DNA of 64,000 nucleotides from Solenopsis invicta (taxonomy: Eukaryota > Arthropoda > Insecta > Hymenoptera > Formicidae): the NCBI RefSeq assembly GCF_016802725.1, contig NC_052676.1:5039433-5103432 (forward strand). Reading direction: 5' to 3'. Shown here one piece after another: positions 35,220 to 50,900 of the stretch. How positions within the stretch are numbered: position 1 is the first letter of the stretch; each line of letters starts with the position of its first letter. The notes below the pieces were generated by a model. That model did no database searches. It saw nothing but the letters and a program-made list of their open reading frames with translations, and was not told the origin of the DNA. The position numbers and the translations under genes are program-made.

Positions 35220-38200
35220 TGTGTTCTGATAGCCCTAAGAAGAGATATAACTTTTATCCTGATATACCGAATCGCTGAACTGAAAAAGGAAAGGCTTATA
35301 TCAGACAAATTTCGAAATTTTTGAGTAAAATTTTTTTTGCTAATATCTCCAATATCTGTGTGTTATGATAGCCCCGAGAAGGGTTCTAACTTTTATCATA
35401 ATGGATCGAATCGATAAAGTGAAAGACGAAAGAGTTATATCAGTCAAAGTTCGAAATCTTTGAGTAAAATTTTTTGTGGGAATTTCTCCAATATCTCTGT
35501 GTTCTGATAGCCCCGAGAAGAGTTCTAACTTTTATCATAATGGATCGAATCGCTAAAGTAAAAGACGAAAGAGTTATATCAGTCAAAGTCCGAAATTTTT
35601 AGTAAAATTGTTTTTTTTCCGAATTTCTTCAATATCTCTGTGTTCTGATAGCCCACAGAAGAGATTTAACTTTTATCATGATGTATCGAATTGCTGAACT
35701 GAAAAAGGAAAGACTTATATCAGGCAAATTTCGAAATTTTTGAGTAAAATATTTTTTGCGAATTTCTCCAACATCTCTGTGTTCTGATAGCCCCGAGAAG
35801 AGTTCTAACTTTTATCATAATGGATCGAATCGCTAAAGTGAAAGACGAAAGAGTTATATCAGTCAAAGTTCGAAAGTTTGAGTAAAATTTTTTGTGCGAA
35901 TTTCTCCAATATCTCTGTTTCCTGATAGCCCCGAGAAGAGTTCTAACTTTTATCATAATGGATCGAATCGCTAAAGTAAAAGACGAAAGTGTTATATCTG
36001 TCAAAGTCCGAAATTTTTGAGTAAAATTATTTTTTTTCCGAATTTCTTCAATATCTCTGTGTTCTGATAGCCCACAGAAGAGATTTAACTTTTATCATGA
36101 TGTATCGAATCGATGAACAAAAAAAGGAAAGACTTATATCAGGCAAATTTCGAAATTTTTGAGAAAAATTTTTTTTGCGAATTTCTCCAATATCACTGTG
36201 TTCTGATAGCCCCGAGAAGAGTTCTAACTTTTATCATGATGGATCGAATCGCTAAAGTGAAAGACGAAAGAGTTATATCAGTCAAAGTTCGAAATGTTTT
36301 AGTAAAATTGGTTTTTTTGCGAATTTCTCCAATATCTTTGTGTTCAGATAGCCCTAAGAAGAGATATAACTTTTATCATGATGTATCGAATCGCTGAACT
36401 GAAAAAGGAAAGGCTTATATCAGACAAATTTCGAAATTTTTGAGTAAAATTTTTTTTGCTAATTTCTCCAATATCTGTGTGTTATGATAGCCCCGAGAAG
36501 AGTTCTAACTTTTATCATAATGGATCGAATCGCTAAAGTGAAAGACGAAAGAGTTATATCCGTCAAAGTCCGAAATTTTTGAGTAAAATTTTTTGTGGTA
36601 ATTTCTCCAATATCTCTGTGTTCTGATAGCCCCGAGAAGAGTTCTAACTTTTATCATACTGGATCGAATCGCTAAAGTAAAAGACGAAAGAGTTATATCA
36701 GTCAAAGTCTGAAATTTTTTAGTAAAATTGTTTTTTTTCCGAATTTCTTCAATATCTCTGTGTTCTGATAGCCCACAGAAGAGATTTAACTTTTATCATG
36801 ATGTATCGAATCGCTGAACAAAAAAAGGAAAGACTTATATCAGGCAAATTTCGAAAGTTTTGTGAAAAATTTTTTTTGCGAATTTCTCCAATATCTCTGT
36901 GTTCTGATAGCCCCGAGAAGAGTTCTAACTTTTATCATAATGGATCGAATCGCTAAAGTAAAAGACGAAAGAGTTATATCAGTCAAAGTCCGAAATTTTT
37001 TAGTAAAATTGTTTTTTTTCAGAATTTCTTCAATATCTCTGTGTTCTGATAGCCCACAGAAGAGATTTAACTTTTATCATGATGTATCGAATCGCTGAAC
37101 AAAAAAAGGAAAGACTTATATCAGGCAAATTTCGAAATTTTTGTGAAAAATTTTTTTGCGAATTTCTCCAATATCTCTGTGTTCTGATAGCCCCGAGAAG
37201 AGTTCTAACTTTTATCATACTGAATCGAATCGCTAAAGTGAAAGACAAAAGGATTATATCAGTCAAAGACCGAAATTTTTTAGTAAAATTGGTTTTTTTT
37301 CCGAATTTCTTCAATATCTCTGTGTTCTGATAACCCCGAGAAGAGTTCTAACTTTTATCATAATGGATCGAATCGCTAAAGTGAAAGACGAAAGTATTAT
37401 ATCAGTCAAAGACCGAAATTTTTTAGTAAAATTGGTTTTTTTGCGAATTTCTCCAATATCTTTGTGTTCTGATAGCCCTAAGAAGAGATATAACTTTTAT
37501 CATGATGTATCGAATTGCTGAACTGAAAAAGGAAAGACTTATATCAGGCAAATTTCGAAATTTTTGAGTAAAATTTTTTTTGCCAATTTCTCCAATATCT
37601 CTGTGTTCTGATAACCCCGAGAAGAGTTCTAACTTTTATCATAATGGATCGTATCGCTAAAGTGAAAGAGTTATATCAGTCAAAGTTCGAAATTTTTGAG
37701 TAAAATTTTTTGTGGGAATTTCTCCAATATCTCTGTGTTCTGATAGCCCCGAGAAGAGTTCTAAATTTTATCATAATGGATAGATTCGCTAAAGTGAAAG
37801 ACGAAAGATTTACATCAGTCAATGTTCGAAATTTTTGAGTAAAACTTTGTGGGATTTTCTCCAATATCTCTGTGTTCTGATAGCCCCGAGAAGAGTTATA
37901 TCATTTATCATAACGGATCGAATCGCTAAAGTAAAAGACGAAAGAGTTATATCAGTCAAAGTCCGAAATTTTTTAGTAAAATTGTTTTTTTTCCGAATTT
38001 CTTCAATATCTCTGTGTTCTGATAGCCCACAGAAGAGATTTAACTTTTATCATAATGTATCGAAATGCTGAACTGAAAAAGGAAAGACTTATATCAGGCA
38101 AATTTCGAAATTTTTGAGTAAAATTTTTTTTGCCAATTTCTCCAATATCTCTGTGTTCTGATAGCCCTAAGAAGAGATATAACTTTTATCCTGATGTACC

Positions 38201-41200
38201 GAATCGCTGAACTGAAAAAGGAAAGGCTTATATCAGACAAATTTCGAAATTTTTGAGTAAAATTTTTTTTGCTAATATCTCCAATATCTGTGTGTTATGA
38301 TAGCCCCGAGAAGGGTTCTAACTTTTATCATAATGGATCGAATCGATAAAGTGAAAGACGAAAGAGTTATATCAGTCAAAGTTCGAAATCTTTGAGTAAA
38401 ATTTTTTGTGGGAATTTCTCCAATATCTCTGTGTTCTGATAGCCCCGAGAAGAGTTCTAACTTTTATCATAATGGATCGAATCGCTAAAGTAAAAGACGA
38501 AAGAGTTATATCAGTCAAAGTCCGAAATTTTTAGTAAAATTGTTTTTTTTCCGAATTTCTTCAATATCTCTGTGTTCTGATAGCCCACAGAAGAGATTTA
38601 ACTTTTATCATGATGTATCGAATTGCTGAACTGAAAAAGGAAAGACTTATATCAGGCAAATTTCGAAATTTTTGAGTAAAATATTTTTTGCGAATTTCTC
38701 CAACATCTCTGTGTTCTGATAGCCCCGAGAAGAGTTCTAACTTTTATCATAATGGATCGAATCGCTAAAGTGAAAGACGAAAGAGTTATATCAGTCAAAG
38801 TTCGAAAGTTTGAGTAAAATTTTTTGTGCGAATTTCTCCAATATCTCTGTTTCCTGATAGCCCCGAGAAGAGTTCTAACTTTTATCATAATGGATCGAAT
38901 CGCTAAAGTAAAAGACGAAAGTGTTATATCTGTCAAAGTCCGAAATTTTTGAGTAAAATTATTTTTTTTCCGAATTTCTTCAATATCTCTGTGTTCTGAT
39001 AGCCCACAGAAGAGATTTAACTTTTATCATGATGTATCGAATCGATGAACAAAAAAAGGAAAGACTTATATCAGGCAAATTTCGAAATTTTTGAGAAAAA
39101 TTTTTTTTGCGAATTTCTCCAATATCACTGTGTTCTGATAGCCCCGAGAAGAGTTCTAACTTTTATCATGATGGATCGAATCGCTAAAGTGAAAGACGAA
39201 AGAGTTATATCAGTCAAAGTTCGAAATGATTTAGTAAAATTGGTTTTTTTGCGAATTTCTCCAATATCTTTGTGTTCAGATAGCCCTAAGAAGAGATATA
39301 ACTTTTATCATGATGTATCGAATCGCTGAACTGAAAAAGGAAAGGCTTATATCAGACAAATTTCGAAATTTTTGAGTAAAATTTTTTTTGCTAATTTCTC
39401 CAATATCTGTGTGTTATGATAGCCCCGAGAAGAGTTCTAACTTTTATCATAATGGATCGAATCGCTAAAGTGAAAGACGAGAGAGTTATATCCGTCAAAG
39501 TCCGAAATTTTTGAGTAAAATTTTTTGTGGGAATTTCTCCAATATCTCTGTGTTCTGATAGCCCCGAGAAGAGTTCTAACTTTTATCATAATGGATCGAA
39601 TCGCTAAAGTAAAAGACGAAAGAGTTATATCAGTCAAAGTCTGAAATTTTTTAGTAAAATTGTTTTTTTTCCGAATTTCTTCAATATCTCTGTGTTCTGA
39701 TAGCCCACAGAAGAGATTTAACTTTTATCATGATGTATCGAATCGCTGAACAAAAAAAGGAAAGACTTATATCAGGCAAATTTCGAAATTTTTGTGAAAA
39801 ATTTTTTTTGCGAATTTCTCCAATATCTCTGTGTTCTGATAGCCCCGAGAAGAGTTCTAACTTTTATCATAATGGATCGAATCGCTAAAGTAAAAGACGA
39901 AAGAGTTATATCAGTCAAAGTCCGAAATTTTTTAGTAAAATTGTTTTTTTTCAGAATTTCTTCAATATCTCTGTGTTCTGATAGCCCACAGAAGAGATTT
40001 AACTTTTATCATGATGTATCGAATCGCTGAACAAAAAAAGGAAAGACTTATATCAGGCAAATTTCGAAATTTTTGTGAAAAATTTTTTTGCGAATTTCTC
40101 CAATATCTCTGTGTTCTGATAGCCCCGAGAAGAGTTCTAACTTTTATCATACTGAATCGAATCGCTAAAGTGAAAGACAAAAGGATTATATCAGTCAAAG
40201 ACCGAAATTTTTTAGTAAAATTGGTTTTTTTTCCGAATTTCTTCAATATCTATGTGTTCTGATAACCCCGAGAAGAGTTCTAACTTTTATCATAATGGAT
40301 CGAATCGCTAAAGTGAAAGACGAAAGTATTATATCAGTCAAAGACCGAAATTTTTTAGTAAAATTGGTTTTTTTGCGAATTTCTCCAATATCTTTGTGTT
40401 CTGATAGCCCTAAGAAGAGATATAACTTTTATCATGATGTATCGAATTGCTGAACTGAAAAAGGAAAGACTTATATCAGGCAAATTTCGAAATTTTTGAG
40501 TAAAATTTTTTTGCCAATTTCTCCAATATCTCTGTGTTCTGATAACCCCGAGAAGAGTTCTAACTTTTATCATAATGGATCGTATCGCTAAAGTGAAAGA
40601 GTTATATCAGTCAAAGTTCGAAATTTTTGAGTAAAATTTTTTGTGGGAATTTCTCCAATATCTCTGTGTTCTGATAGCCCCGAGAAGAGTTCTAACTTTT
40701 ATCATAATGGATAGATTCGCTAAAGTGAAAGACGAAAGATTTACATCAGTCAATGTTCGAAATTTTTGAGTAAAACTTTGTGGGATTTTCTCCAATATCT
40801 CTGTGTTCTGATAGCCCCGAGAAGAGTTATATCATTTATCATAACGGATCGAATCGCTAAAGTAAAAGACGAAAGAGTTATATCAGTCAAAGTCCGAAAT
40901 TTTTTAGTAAAATTGTTTTTTTTCCGAATTTCTTCAATATCTCTGTGTTCTGATAGCCCACAGAAGAGATTTAACTTTTATCATGATGTATCGAATCGCT
41001 GAACAAAAAAAGGAAAGACTTATATCAGGCAAATTTCGAAAATTTTGAGAAAAATTTTTTTTGCCAATTTCTCCAATATCTCTGTGTTCTGATAGCCCCG
41101 AGAAGAGTTCTAACTTTTATCATAATGGATCGAATCGCTAAAGTAAAAGACGAGAGATTTATATCAGTCAAAGTCCGAAATTTTTGAGTAATATTGTTTC

Positions 41201-41600
41201 TTTTCCAAATTTCTTCAATATCTCTGTGTTCTGATAGCCCACAGAAGAGATTTAACTTTTATCATGATGTATCGAATTGCTGAACTGAAAAAGGAAAGAC
41301 TTATATCAGGCAAATTTCGAAATTTTTGAGTAAAATATTTTTTGCGAATTTCTCCAACATCTCTGTGTTCTGATAGCCCCGAGAAGAGTTCTAACTTTTA
41401 TCATAATGGATCGAATCGCTAAAGTGAAAGACGAAAGAGTTATATCAGTCAAAGTTCGAAAGTTTGAGTAAAATTTTTTGTGCGAATTTCTCCAATATCT
41501 CTGTTTCCTGATAGCCCCGAGAAGAGTTCTAACTTTTATCATAATGGATCGAATCGCTAAAGTAAAAGACGAAAGTGTTATATCTGTCAAAGTCCGAAAT
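35220..41600. repeat. Higher-order repeat, 2932-bp unit (21 monomers)
   Basis: The CCTGAT marker monomer at 35258 recurs at 38190, and the GTGGGATTTTCTCC marker at 37849 recurs at 40780. Blocks starting at 35720, 36113, 36862 and 37030 all recur 2932 bp downstream; a further partial copy begins about 2655 bp later. Related segments are at 28132 and 56976. Confidence 0.85.
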
Positions 41601-41999
41601 TTTTGAGTAAAATTATTTTTTTTCCGAATTTCTTCAATATCTCTGTGTTCTGAAAGCCCACAGAAGAGATTTAACTTTTATCATGATGTATCGAATCGCT
41701 GAACAAAAAAAGGAAAGACTTATATCAGGCAAATTTCGAAATTTTTGAGAAAAATTTTTTTTGCGAATTTCTCCAATATCACTGTGTTCTGATAGCCCCG
41801 AGAAGAGTTCTAACTTTTATCATGATGGATCGAATCGCTAAAGTGAAAGACGAAAGAATTATATCAGTCAAAGTTCGAAATGTTTTAGTAAAATTGGTTT
41901 TTTTGCGAATTTCTCCAATATCTTTGTGTTCTGATAGCCCTAAGAAGAGATATAACTTTTATCATGATGTATCGAATCGCTGAACTGAAAAAGGAAAGG

Positions 42000-44900
42000 C
42001 TTATATCAGACAAATTTCGAAATTTTTGAGTAAAATTTTTTTTGCTAATTTCTCCAATATCTGTGTGTTATGATAGCCCCGAGAAGAGTTCTAACTTTTA
42101 TCATAATGGATCGAATCGCTAAAGTGAAAGACGAAAGAGTTATATCAGTCAAAGTCCGAAATTTTTGAGTAAAATTTTTTGTGGGAATTTCTCCAATATC
42201 TCTGTGTTCTGATAGCCCCGAGAAGAGTTCTAACTTTTATCATAATGGATCGAATCGCTAAAGTAAAAGACGAAAGAGTTATATCAGTCAAAGTCCGAAA
42301 TTTTTTAGTAAAATTGTTTTTTTTCCGAATTTCTTCAATATCTCTGTGTTCTGATAGCCCACAGAAGAGATTTAACTTTTATCATGATGTATCGAATCGC
42401 TGAACAAAAAAAGGAAAGACTTATATCAGGCAAATTTCGAAATTTTTGTGAAAAATTTTTTTTGCGAATTTCTCCAATATCTCTGTGTTCTGATAGCCCC
42501 GAGAAGAGTTCTAACTTTTATCATAATGGATCGAATCGCTAAAGTAAAAGACGAAAGAGTTATATCAGTCAAAGTCCGAAATTTTTTAGTAAAATTGTTT
42601 TTTTTCCGAATTTCTTCAATATCTCTGTGTTCTGATAGCCCACAGAAGAGATTTAACTTTTATCATGATGTATCGAATCGCTGAACAAAAAAAGGAAAGA
42701 CTTATATCAGGCAAATTTCGAAATTTTTGTGAAAAATTTTTTTGCGAATTTCTCCAATATCTCTGTGTTCTGATAGCCCCGAGAAGAGTTCTAACTTTTA
42801 TCATACTGAATCGAATCGCTAAAGTGAAAGACAAAAGGATTATATCAGTCAAAGACCGAAATTTTTTAGTAAAATTGGTTTTTTTTCCGAATTTCTTCAA
42901 TATCTCTGTGTTCTGATAACCCCGAGAAGAGTTCTAACTTTTATCATAATGGATCGAATCGCTAAAGTGAAAGACGAAAGTATTATATCAGTCAAAGACC
43001 GAAATTTTTTAGTAAAATTGGTTTTTTTGCGAATTTCTCCAATATCTTTGTGTTCTGATAGCCCTAAGAAGAGATATAACTTTTATCATGATGTATCGAA
43101 TTGCTGAACTGAAAAAGGAAAGACTTATATCAGGCAAATTTCGAAATTTTTGAGTAAAATTTTTTTTGCCAATTTCTCCAATATCTCTGTGTTCTGATAA
43201 CCCCGAGAAGAGTTCTAACTTTTATCATAATGGATCGTATCGCTAAAGTGAAAGAGTTATATCAGTCAAAGTTCGAAATTTTTGAGTAAAATTTTTTGTG
43301 GGAATTTCTCCAATATCTCTGTGTTCTGATAGCCCCGAGAAGAGTTCTAACTTTTATCATAATGGATAGATTCGCTAAAGTGAAAGACGAAAGATTTACA
43401 TCAGTCAATGTTCGAAATTTTTGAGTAAAACTTTGTGGGATTTTCTCCAATATCTCTGTGTTCTGATAGCCCCGAGAAGAGTTATATCATTTATCATAAC
43501 GGATCGAATCGCTAAAGTAAAAGACGAAAGAGTTATATCAGTCAAAGTCCGAAATTTTTTAGTAAAATTGTTTTTTTTCCGAATTTCTTCAATATCTCTG
43601 TGTTCTGATAGCCCACAGAAGAGATTTAACTTTTATCATGATGTATCGAATGGCTGAACAAAAAAAGGAAAGACTTATATCAGGCAAATTTCGAAATTTT
43701 TGTGAAAAATTTTTTTTGCGAATTTCTCCAATATCTCTGTGTTCTGATAGCCCCGAGAAGAGGTCTAACTTTTATCATAATGGATCGAATCGCTAAAGTG
43801 AAAGACGAGAGATTTATATCAGTCAAAGTCCGTAATTTTTGAGTAATATTGTTTCTTTTCCAAATTTCTTCAATATCTCTGTGTTCTGATAGCCCTAAGA
43901 AGAGATATAACTTTTATCATGATGTATCGAATTGCTGAACTGAAAAAGGAAAGACTTATATCAGGCAAATTTCGAAATTTTTGAGTAAAATTTTTTTTGC
44001 CAATTTCTCCAATATCTCTGTGTTCTGATAACCCCGAGAAGAGTTCTAACTTTTATCATAAAGGATCGAAACGCTAAAGTGAAAGACGAAAGAGTTATAT
44101 CAAAGTTCGAAATTTTTGAGTAAAATTTTTTGTGGGAATTTCTCCAATATCTCTGTGTTCTGATAGCCCCGAGAAGAGTTCTAACTTTTATCATAATGGA
44201 TCGAATCGCTAAAGTAAAAGACGAAAGAGTTATATCAGTCAAAGTCTGAAATTTTTTAGTAAAATTGTTTTTTTTCCGAATTTCTTCAATATCTCTGTGT
44301 TCTGATAGCCCACAGAAGAGATTTAACTTTTATCATGATGTATCGAATCGCTGAACAAAAAAAGGAAAGACTTATATCAGGCAAATTTCGAAATTTTTGT
44401 GAAAAATTTTTTTTGCGAATTTCTCCAATATCTCTGTGTTCTGATAGCCCCGAGAAGAGTTCTAACTTTTATCATAATGGATCGAATCGCTAAAGTAAAA
44501 GACGAAAGAGTTATATCAGTCAAAGTCCGAAATTTTTTAGTAAAATTGTTTTTTTTCAGAATTTCTTCAATATCTCTGTGTTCTGATAGCCCACAGAAGA
44601 GATTTAACTTTTATCATGATGTATCGAATCGCTGAACAAAAAAAGGAAAGACTTATATCAGGCAAATTTCGAAATTTTTGTGAAAAATTTTTTTTGCGAA
44701 TTTCTCCAATATCTCTGTGTTCTGATAGCCCCGAGAAGAGTTATAACTTTTATCATACTGAATCGAATCGCTAAAGTGAAAGACAAAAGGATTATATCAG
44801 TCAAAGACCGAAATTTTTTAGTAAAATTGGTTTTTTTTCCGAATTTCTTCAATATCTCTGTGTTCTGATAACCCCGAGAAGAGTTCTAACTTTTATCATA

Positions 44901-47900
44901 ATGGATCGAATCGCTAAAGTGAAAGACGAAAGTATTATATCAGTCAAAGACCGAAATTTTTTAGTAAAATTGGTTTTTTTGCGAATTTCTCCAATATCTT
45001 TGTGTTCTGATAGCCCTAAGAAGATATATAACTTTTATCATGATGTATCGAATTGCTGAACTGAAAAAGGAAAGACTTATATCAGGCAAATTTCGAAATT
45101 TTTGAGTAAAATTTTTTTGCCAATTTCTCCAATATCTCTGTGTTCTGATAACCCCGAGAAGAGTTCTAACTTTTATCATAATGGATCGTATCGCTAAAGT
45201 GAAAGAGTTATATCAGTCAAAGTTCGAAATTTTTGAGTAAAATTTTTTGTGGGAATTTCTCCAATATCTCTGTGTTCTGATAGCCCCGAGAAGAGTTCTA
45301 ACTTTTATCATAATGGATAGATTCGCTAAAGTGAAAGACGAAAGATTTACATCAGTCAATGTTCGAAATTTTTGAGTAAAACTTTGTGGGATTTTCTCCA
45401 ATATCTCTGTGTTCTGATAGCCCCGGGAAGAGTTATATCATTTATCATAACGGATCGAATCGCTAAAGTAAAAGACGAAAGAGTTATATCAGTCAAAGTC
45501 CGAAATTTTTTAGTAAAATTGTTTTTTTTCCGAATTTCTTCAATATCTCTGTGTTCTGATAGCCCACAGAAGAGATTTAACTTTTATCATGATGTATCGA
45601 ATGGCTGAACAAAAAAAGGAAAGACTTATATCAGGCAAATTTCGAAATTTTTGTGAAAAATTTTTTTTGCGAATTTCTCCAATATCTCTGTGTTCTGATA
45701 GCCCCGAGAAGAGGTCTAACTTTTATCATAATGGATCGAATCGCTAAAGTGAAAGACGAGAGATTTATATCAGTCAAAGTCCGTAATTTTTGAGTAATAT
45801 TGTTTCTTTTCCAAATTTCTTCAATATCTCTGTGTTCTGATAGCCCTAAGAAGAGATATAACTTTTATCATGATGTATCGAATTGCTGAACTGAAAAAGG
45901 AAAGACTTATATCAGGCAAATTTCGAAATTTTTGAGTAAAATTTTTTTGCCAATTTCTCCAATATCTCTGTGTTCTGATAACCCCGAGAAGAGTTCTAAC
46001 TTTTATCATAATGGATCGTATCGCTAAAGTGAAAGAGTTATATCAGTCAAAGTTCGAAATTTTTGAGTAAAATTTTTTGTGGGAATTTCTCCAATATCTC
46101 TGTGTTCTGATAGCCCCGAGAAGAGTTCTAACTTTTATCATAATGGATAGATTCGCTAAAGTGAAAGACGAAAGATTTACATCAGTCAATGTTCGAAATT
46201 TTTGAGTAAAACTTTGTGGGATTTTCTCCAATATCTCTGTGTTCTGATAGCCCCGAGAAGAGTTATATCATTTATCATAACGGATCGAATCGCTAAAGTA
46301 AAAGACGAAAGAGTTATATCAGTCAAAGTCCGAAATTTTTTAGTAAAATTGTTTTTTTTCCGAATTTCTTCAATATCTCTGTGTTCTGATAGCCCACAGA
46401 AGAGATTTAACTTTTATCATAATGTATCGAAATGCTGAACTGAAAAAGGAAAGACTTATATCAGGCAAATTTCGAAATTTTTGAGTAAAATTTTCTTTGC
46501 CAATTTCTCCAATATCTCTGTGTTCTGATAGCCCTAAGAAGAGATATAACTTTTATCCTGATGTACCGAATCGCTGAACTGAAAAAGGAAAGGCTTATAT
46601 CAGACAAATTTCGAAATTTTTGAGTAAAATTTTTTTTGCTAATATCTCCAATATCTGTGTGTTATGATAGCCCCGAGAAGGGTTCTAACTTTTATCATAA
46701 TGGATCGAATCGATAAAGTGAAAGACGAAAGAGTTATATCAGTCAAAGTTCGAAATCTTTGAGTAAAATTTTTTGTGGGAATTTCTCCAATATCTCTGTG
46801 TTCTGATAGCCCCGAGAAGAGTTCTAACTTTTATCATAATGGATCGAATCGCTAAAGTAAAAGACGAAAGAGTTATATCAGTCAAAGTCTGAAATTTTTT
46901 AGTAAAATTGTTTTTTTTCCGAATTTCTTCAATATCTCTGTGTTCTGATAGCCCACAGAAGAGATTTAACTTTTATCATGATGTATCGAATCGCTGAACA
47001 AAAAAAGGAAAGACTTATATCAGGCAAATTTCGAAATTTTTGTGAAAAATTTTTTTTGCGAATTTCTCCAATATCTCTGTGTTCTGATAGCCCCGAGAAG
47101 AGTTCTAACTTTTATCATAATGGATCGAATCGCTAAAGTAAAAGACGAAAGAGTTATATCAGTCAAAGTCCGAAATTTTTTAGTAAAATTGTTTTTTTTC
47201 AGAATTTCTTCAATATCTCTGTGTTCTGATAGCCCACAGAAGAGATTTAACTTTTATCATGATGTATCGAATCGCTGAACAAAAAAAGGAAAGACTTATA
47301 TCAGGCAAATTTCGAAATTTTTGTGAAAAATTTTTTTTGCGAATTTCTCCAATATCTCTGTGTTCTGATAGCCCCGAGAAGAGTTCTAACTTTTATCATA
47401 CTGAATCGAATCGCTAAAGTGAAAGACAAAAGGATTATATCAGTCAAAGACCGAAATTTTTTAGTAAAATTGGTTTTTTTTCCGAATTTCTTCAATATCT
47501 CTGTGTTCTGATAACCCCGAGAAGAGTTCTAACTTTTATCATAATGGATCGAATCGCTAAAGTGAAAGACGAAAGTATTATATCAGTCAAAGACCGAAAT
47601 TTTTTAGTAAAATTGGTTTTTTTGCGAATTTCTCCAATATCTTTGTGTTCTGATAGCCCTAAGAAGATATATAACTTTTATCATGATGTATCGAATTGCT
47701 GAACTGAAAAAGGAAAGACTTATATCAGGCAAATTTCGAAATTTTTGAGTAAAATTTTTTTTGCCAATTTCTCCAATATCTCTGTGTTCTGATAACCCCG
47801 AGAAGAGTTCTAACTTTTATCATAATGGATCGTATCGCTAAAGTGAAAGAGTTATATCAGTCAAAGTTCGAAATTTTTGAGTAAAATTTTTTGTGGCAAT

Positions 47901-50900
47901 TTCTCCAATATCTCTGTGTTCTGATAGCCCCGAGAAGAGTTCTAACTTTTATCATAATGGATAGATTCGCTAAAGTGAAAGACGAAAGATTTACATCAGT
48001 CAATGTTCGAAATTTTTGAGTAAAACTTTGTGGGATTTTCTCCAATATCTCTGTGTTCTGATAGCCCCGAGAAGAGTTATATCATTTATCATAACGGATC
48101 GAATCGCTAAAGTAAAAGACGAAAGAGTTATATCAGTCAAAGTCCGAAATTTTTTAGTAAAATTGTTTTTTTTCCGAATTTCTTCAATATCTCTGTGTTC
48201 TGATAGCCCACAGAAGAGATTTAACTTTTATCATGATGTATCGAATGGCTGAACAAAAAAAGGAAAGACTTATATCAGGCAAATTTCGAAATTTTTGTGA
48301 AAAATTTTTTTTGCGAATTTCTCCAATATCTCTGTGTTCTGATAGCCCCGAGAAGAGGTCTAACTTTTATCATAATGGATCGAATCGCTAAAGTGAAAGA
48401 CGAGAGATTTATATCAGTCAAAGTCCGTAATTTTTGAGTAATATTGTTTCTTTTCCAAATTTCTTCAATATCTCTGTGTTCTGATAGCCCTAAGAAGAGA
48501 TATAACTTTTATCATGATGTATCGAATTGCTGAACTGAAAAAGGAAAGACTTATATCAGGCAAATTTCGAAATTTTTAAGTAAAATTTTTTTTGCCAATT
48601 TCTCCAATATCTCTGTGTTCTGATAACCCCGAGAAGAGTTCTAACTTTTATCATAAAGGATCGAAACGCTAAAGTGAAAGACGAAAGAGTTATATCAAAG
48701 TTCGAAATTTTTGAGTAAAATTTTTTGTGGGAATTTCTCCAATATCTCTGTGTTCTGATAGCCCCGAGAAGAGTTCTAACTTTTATCATAATGGATCGAA
48801 TCGCTAAAGTAAAAGACGAAAGAGTTATATCAGTCAAAGTCTGAAATTTTTTAGTAAAATTGTTTTTTTTCCGAATTTCTTCAATATCTCTGTGTTCTGA
48901 TAGCCCACAGAAGAGATTTAACTTTTATCATGATGTATCGAATCGCTGAACAAAAAAAGGAAAGACTTATATCAGGCAAATTTCGAAATTTTTGTGAAAA
49001 ATTTTTTTTGCGAATTTCTCCAATATCTCTGTGTTCTGATAGCCCCGAGAAGAGTTCTAACTTTTATCATAATGGATCGAATCGCTAAAGTAAAAGACGA
49101 AAGAGTTATATCAGTCAAAGTCCGAAATTTTTTAGTAAAATTGTTTTTTTTCAGAATTTCTTCAATATCTCTGTGTTCTGATAGCCCACAGAAGAGATTT
49201 AACTTTTATCATGATGTATCGAATCGCTGAACAAAAAAAGGAAAGACTTATATCAGGCAAATTTCGAAATTTTTGTGAAAAATTTTTTTTGCGAATTTCT
49301 CCAATATCTCTGTGTTCTGATAGCCCCGAGAAGAGTTCTAACTTTTATCATACTGAATCGAATCGCTAAAGTGAAAGACAAAAGGATTATATCAGTCAAA
49401 GACCGAAATTTTTTAGTAAAATTGGTTTTTTTTCCGAATTTCTTCAATATCTCTGTGTTCTGATAACCCCGAGAAGAGTTCTAACTTTTATCATAATGGA
49501 TCGAATCGCTAAAGTGAAAGACGAAAGTATTATATCAGTCAAAGACCGAAATTTTTTAGTAAAATTGGTTTTTTTGCGAATTTCTCCAATATCTTTGTGT
49601 TCTGATAGCCCTAAGAAGATATATAACTTTTATCATGATGTATCGAATTGCTGAACTGAAAAAGGAAAGACTTATATCAGGCAAATTTCGAAATTTTTGA
49701 GTAAAATTTTTTTTGCCAATTTCTCCAATATCTCTGTGTTCTGATAACCCCGAGAAGAGTTCTAACTTTTATCATAATGGATCGTATCGCTAAAGTGAAA
49801 GAGTTATATCAGTCAAAGTTCGAAATTTTTGAGTAAAATTTTTTGTGGGAATTTCTCCAATATCTCTGTGTTCTGATAGCCCCGAGAAGAGTTCTAACTT
49901 TTATCATAATGGATAGATTCGCTAAAGTGAAAGACGAAAGATTTACATCAGTCAATGTTCGAAATTTTTGAGTAAAACTTTGTGGGATTTTCTCCAATAT
50001 CTCTGTGTTCTGATAGCCCCGGGAAGAGTTATATCATTTATCATAACGGATCGAATCGCTAAAGTAAAAGACGAAAGAGTTATATCAGTCAAAGTCCGAA
50101 ATTTTTTAGTAAAATTGTTTTTTTTCCGAATTTCTTCAATATCTCTGTGTTCTGATAGCCCACAGAAGAGATTTAACTTTTATCATGATGTATCGAATGG
50201 CTGAACAAAAAAAGGAAAGACTTATATCAGGCAAATTTCGAAATTTTTGTGAAAAATTTTTTTTGCGAATTTCTCCAATATCTCTGTGTTCTGATAGCCC
50301 CGAGAAGAGGTCTAACTTTTATCATAATGGATCGAATCGCTAAAGTGAAAGACGAGAGATTTATATCAGTCAAAGTCCGTAATTTTTGAGTAATATTGTT
50401 TCTTTTCCAAATTTCTTCAATATCTCTGTGTTCTGATAGCCCTAAGAAGAGATATAACTTTTATCATGATGTATCGAATTGCTGAACTGAAAAAGGAAAG
50501 ACTTATATCAGGCAAATTTCGAAATTTTTGAGTAAAATTTTTTTTGCCAATTTCTCCAATATCTCTGTGTTCTGATAACCCCGAGAAGAGTTCTAACTTT
50601 TATCATAATGGATCGTATCGCTAAAGTGAAAGAGTTATATCAGTCAAAGTTCGAAATTTTTGAGTAAAATTTTTTGTGGGAATTTCTCCAATATCTCTGT
50701 GTTCTGATAGCCCCGAGAAGAGTTCTAACTTTTATCATAATGGATAGATTCGCTAAAGTGAAAGACGAAAGATTTACATCAGTCAATGTTCGAAATTTTT
50801 GAGTAAAACTTTGTGGGATTTTCTCCAATATCTCTGTGTTCTGATAGCCCCGAGAAGAGTTATATCATTTATCATAACGGATCGAATCGCTAAAGTAAAA

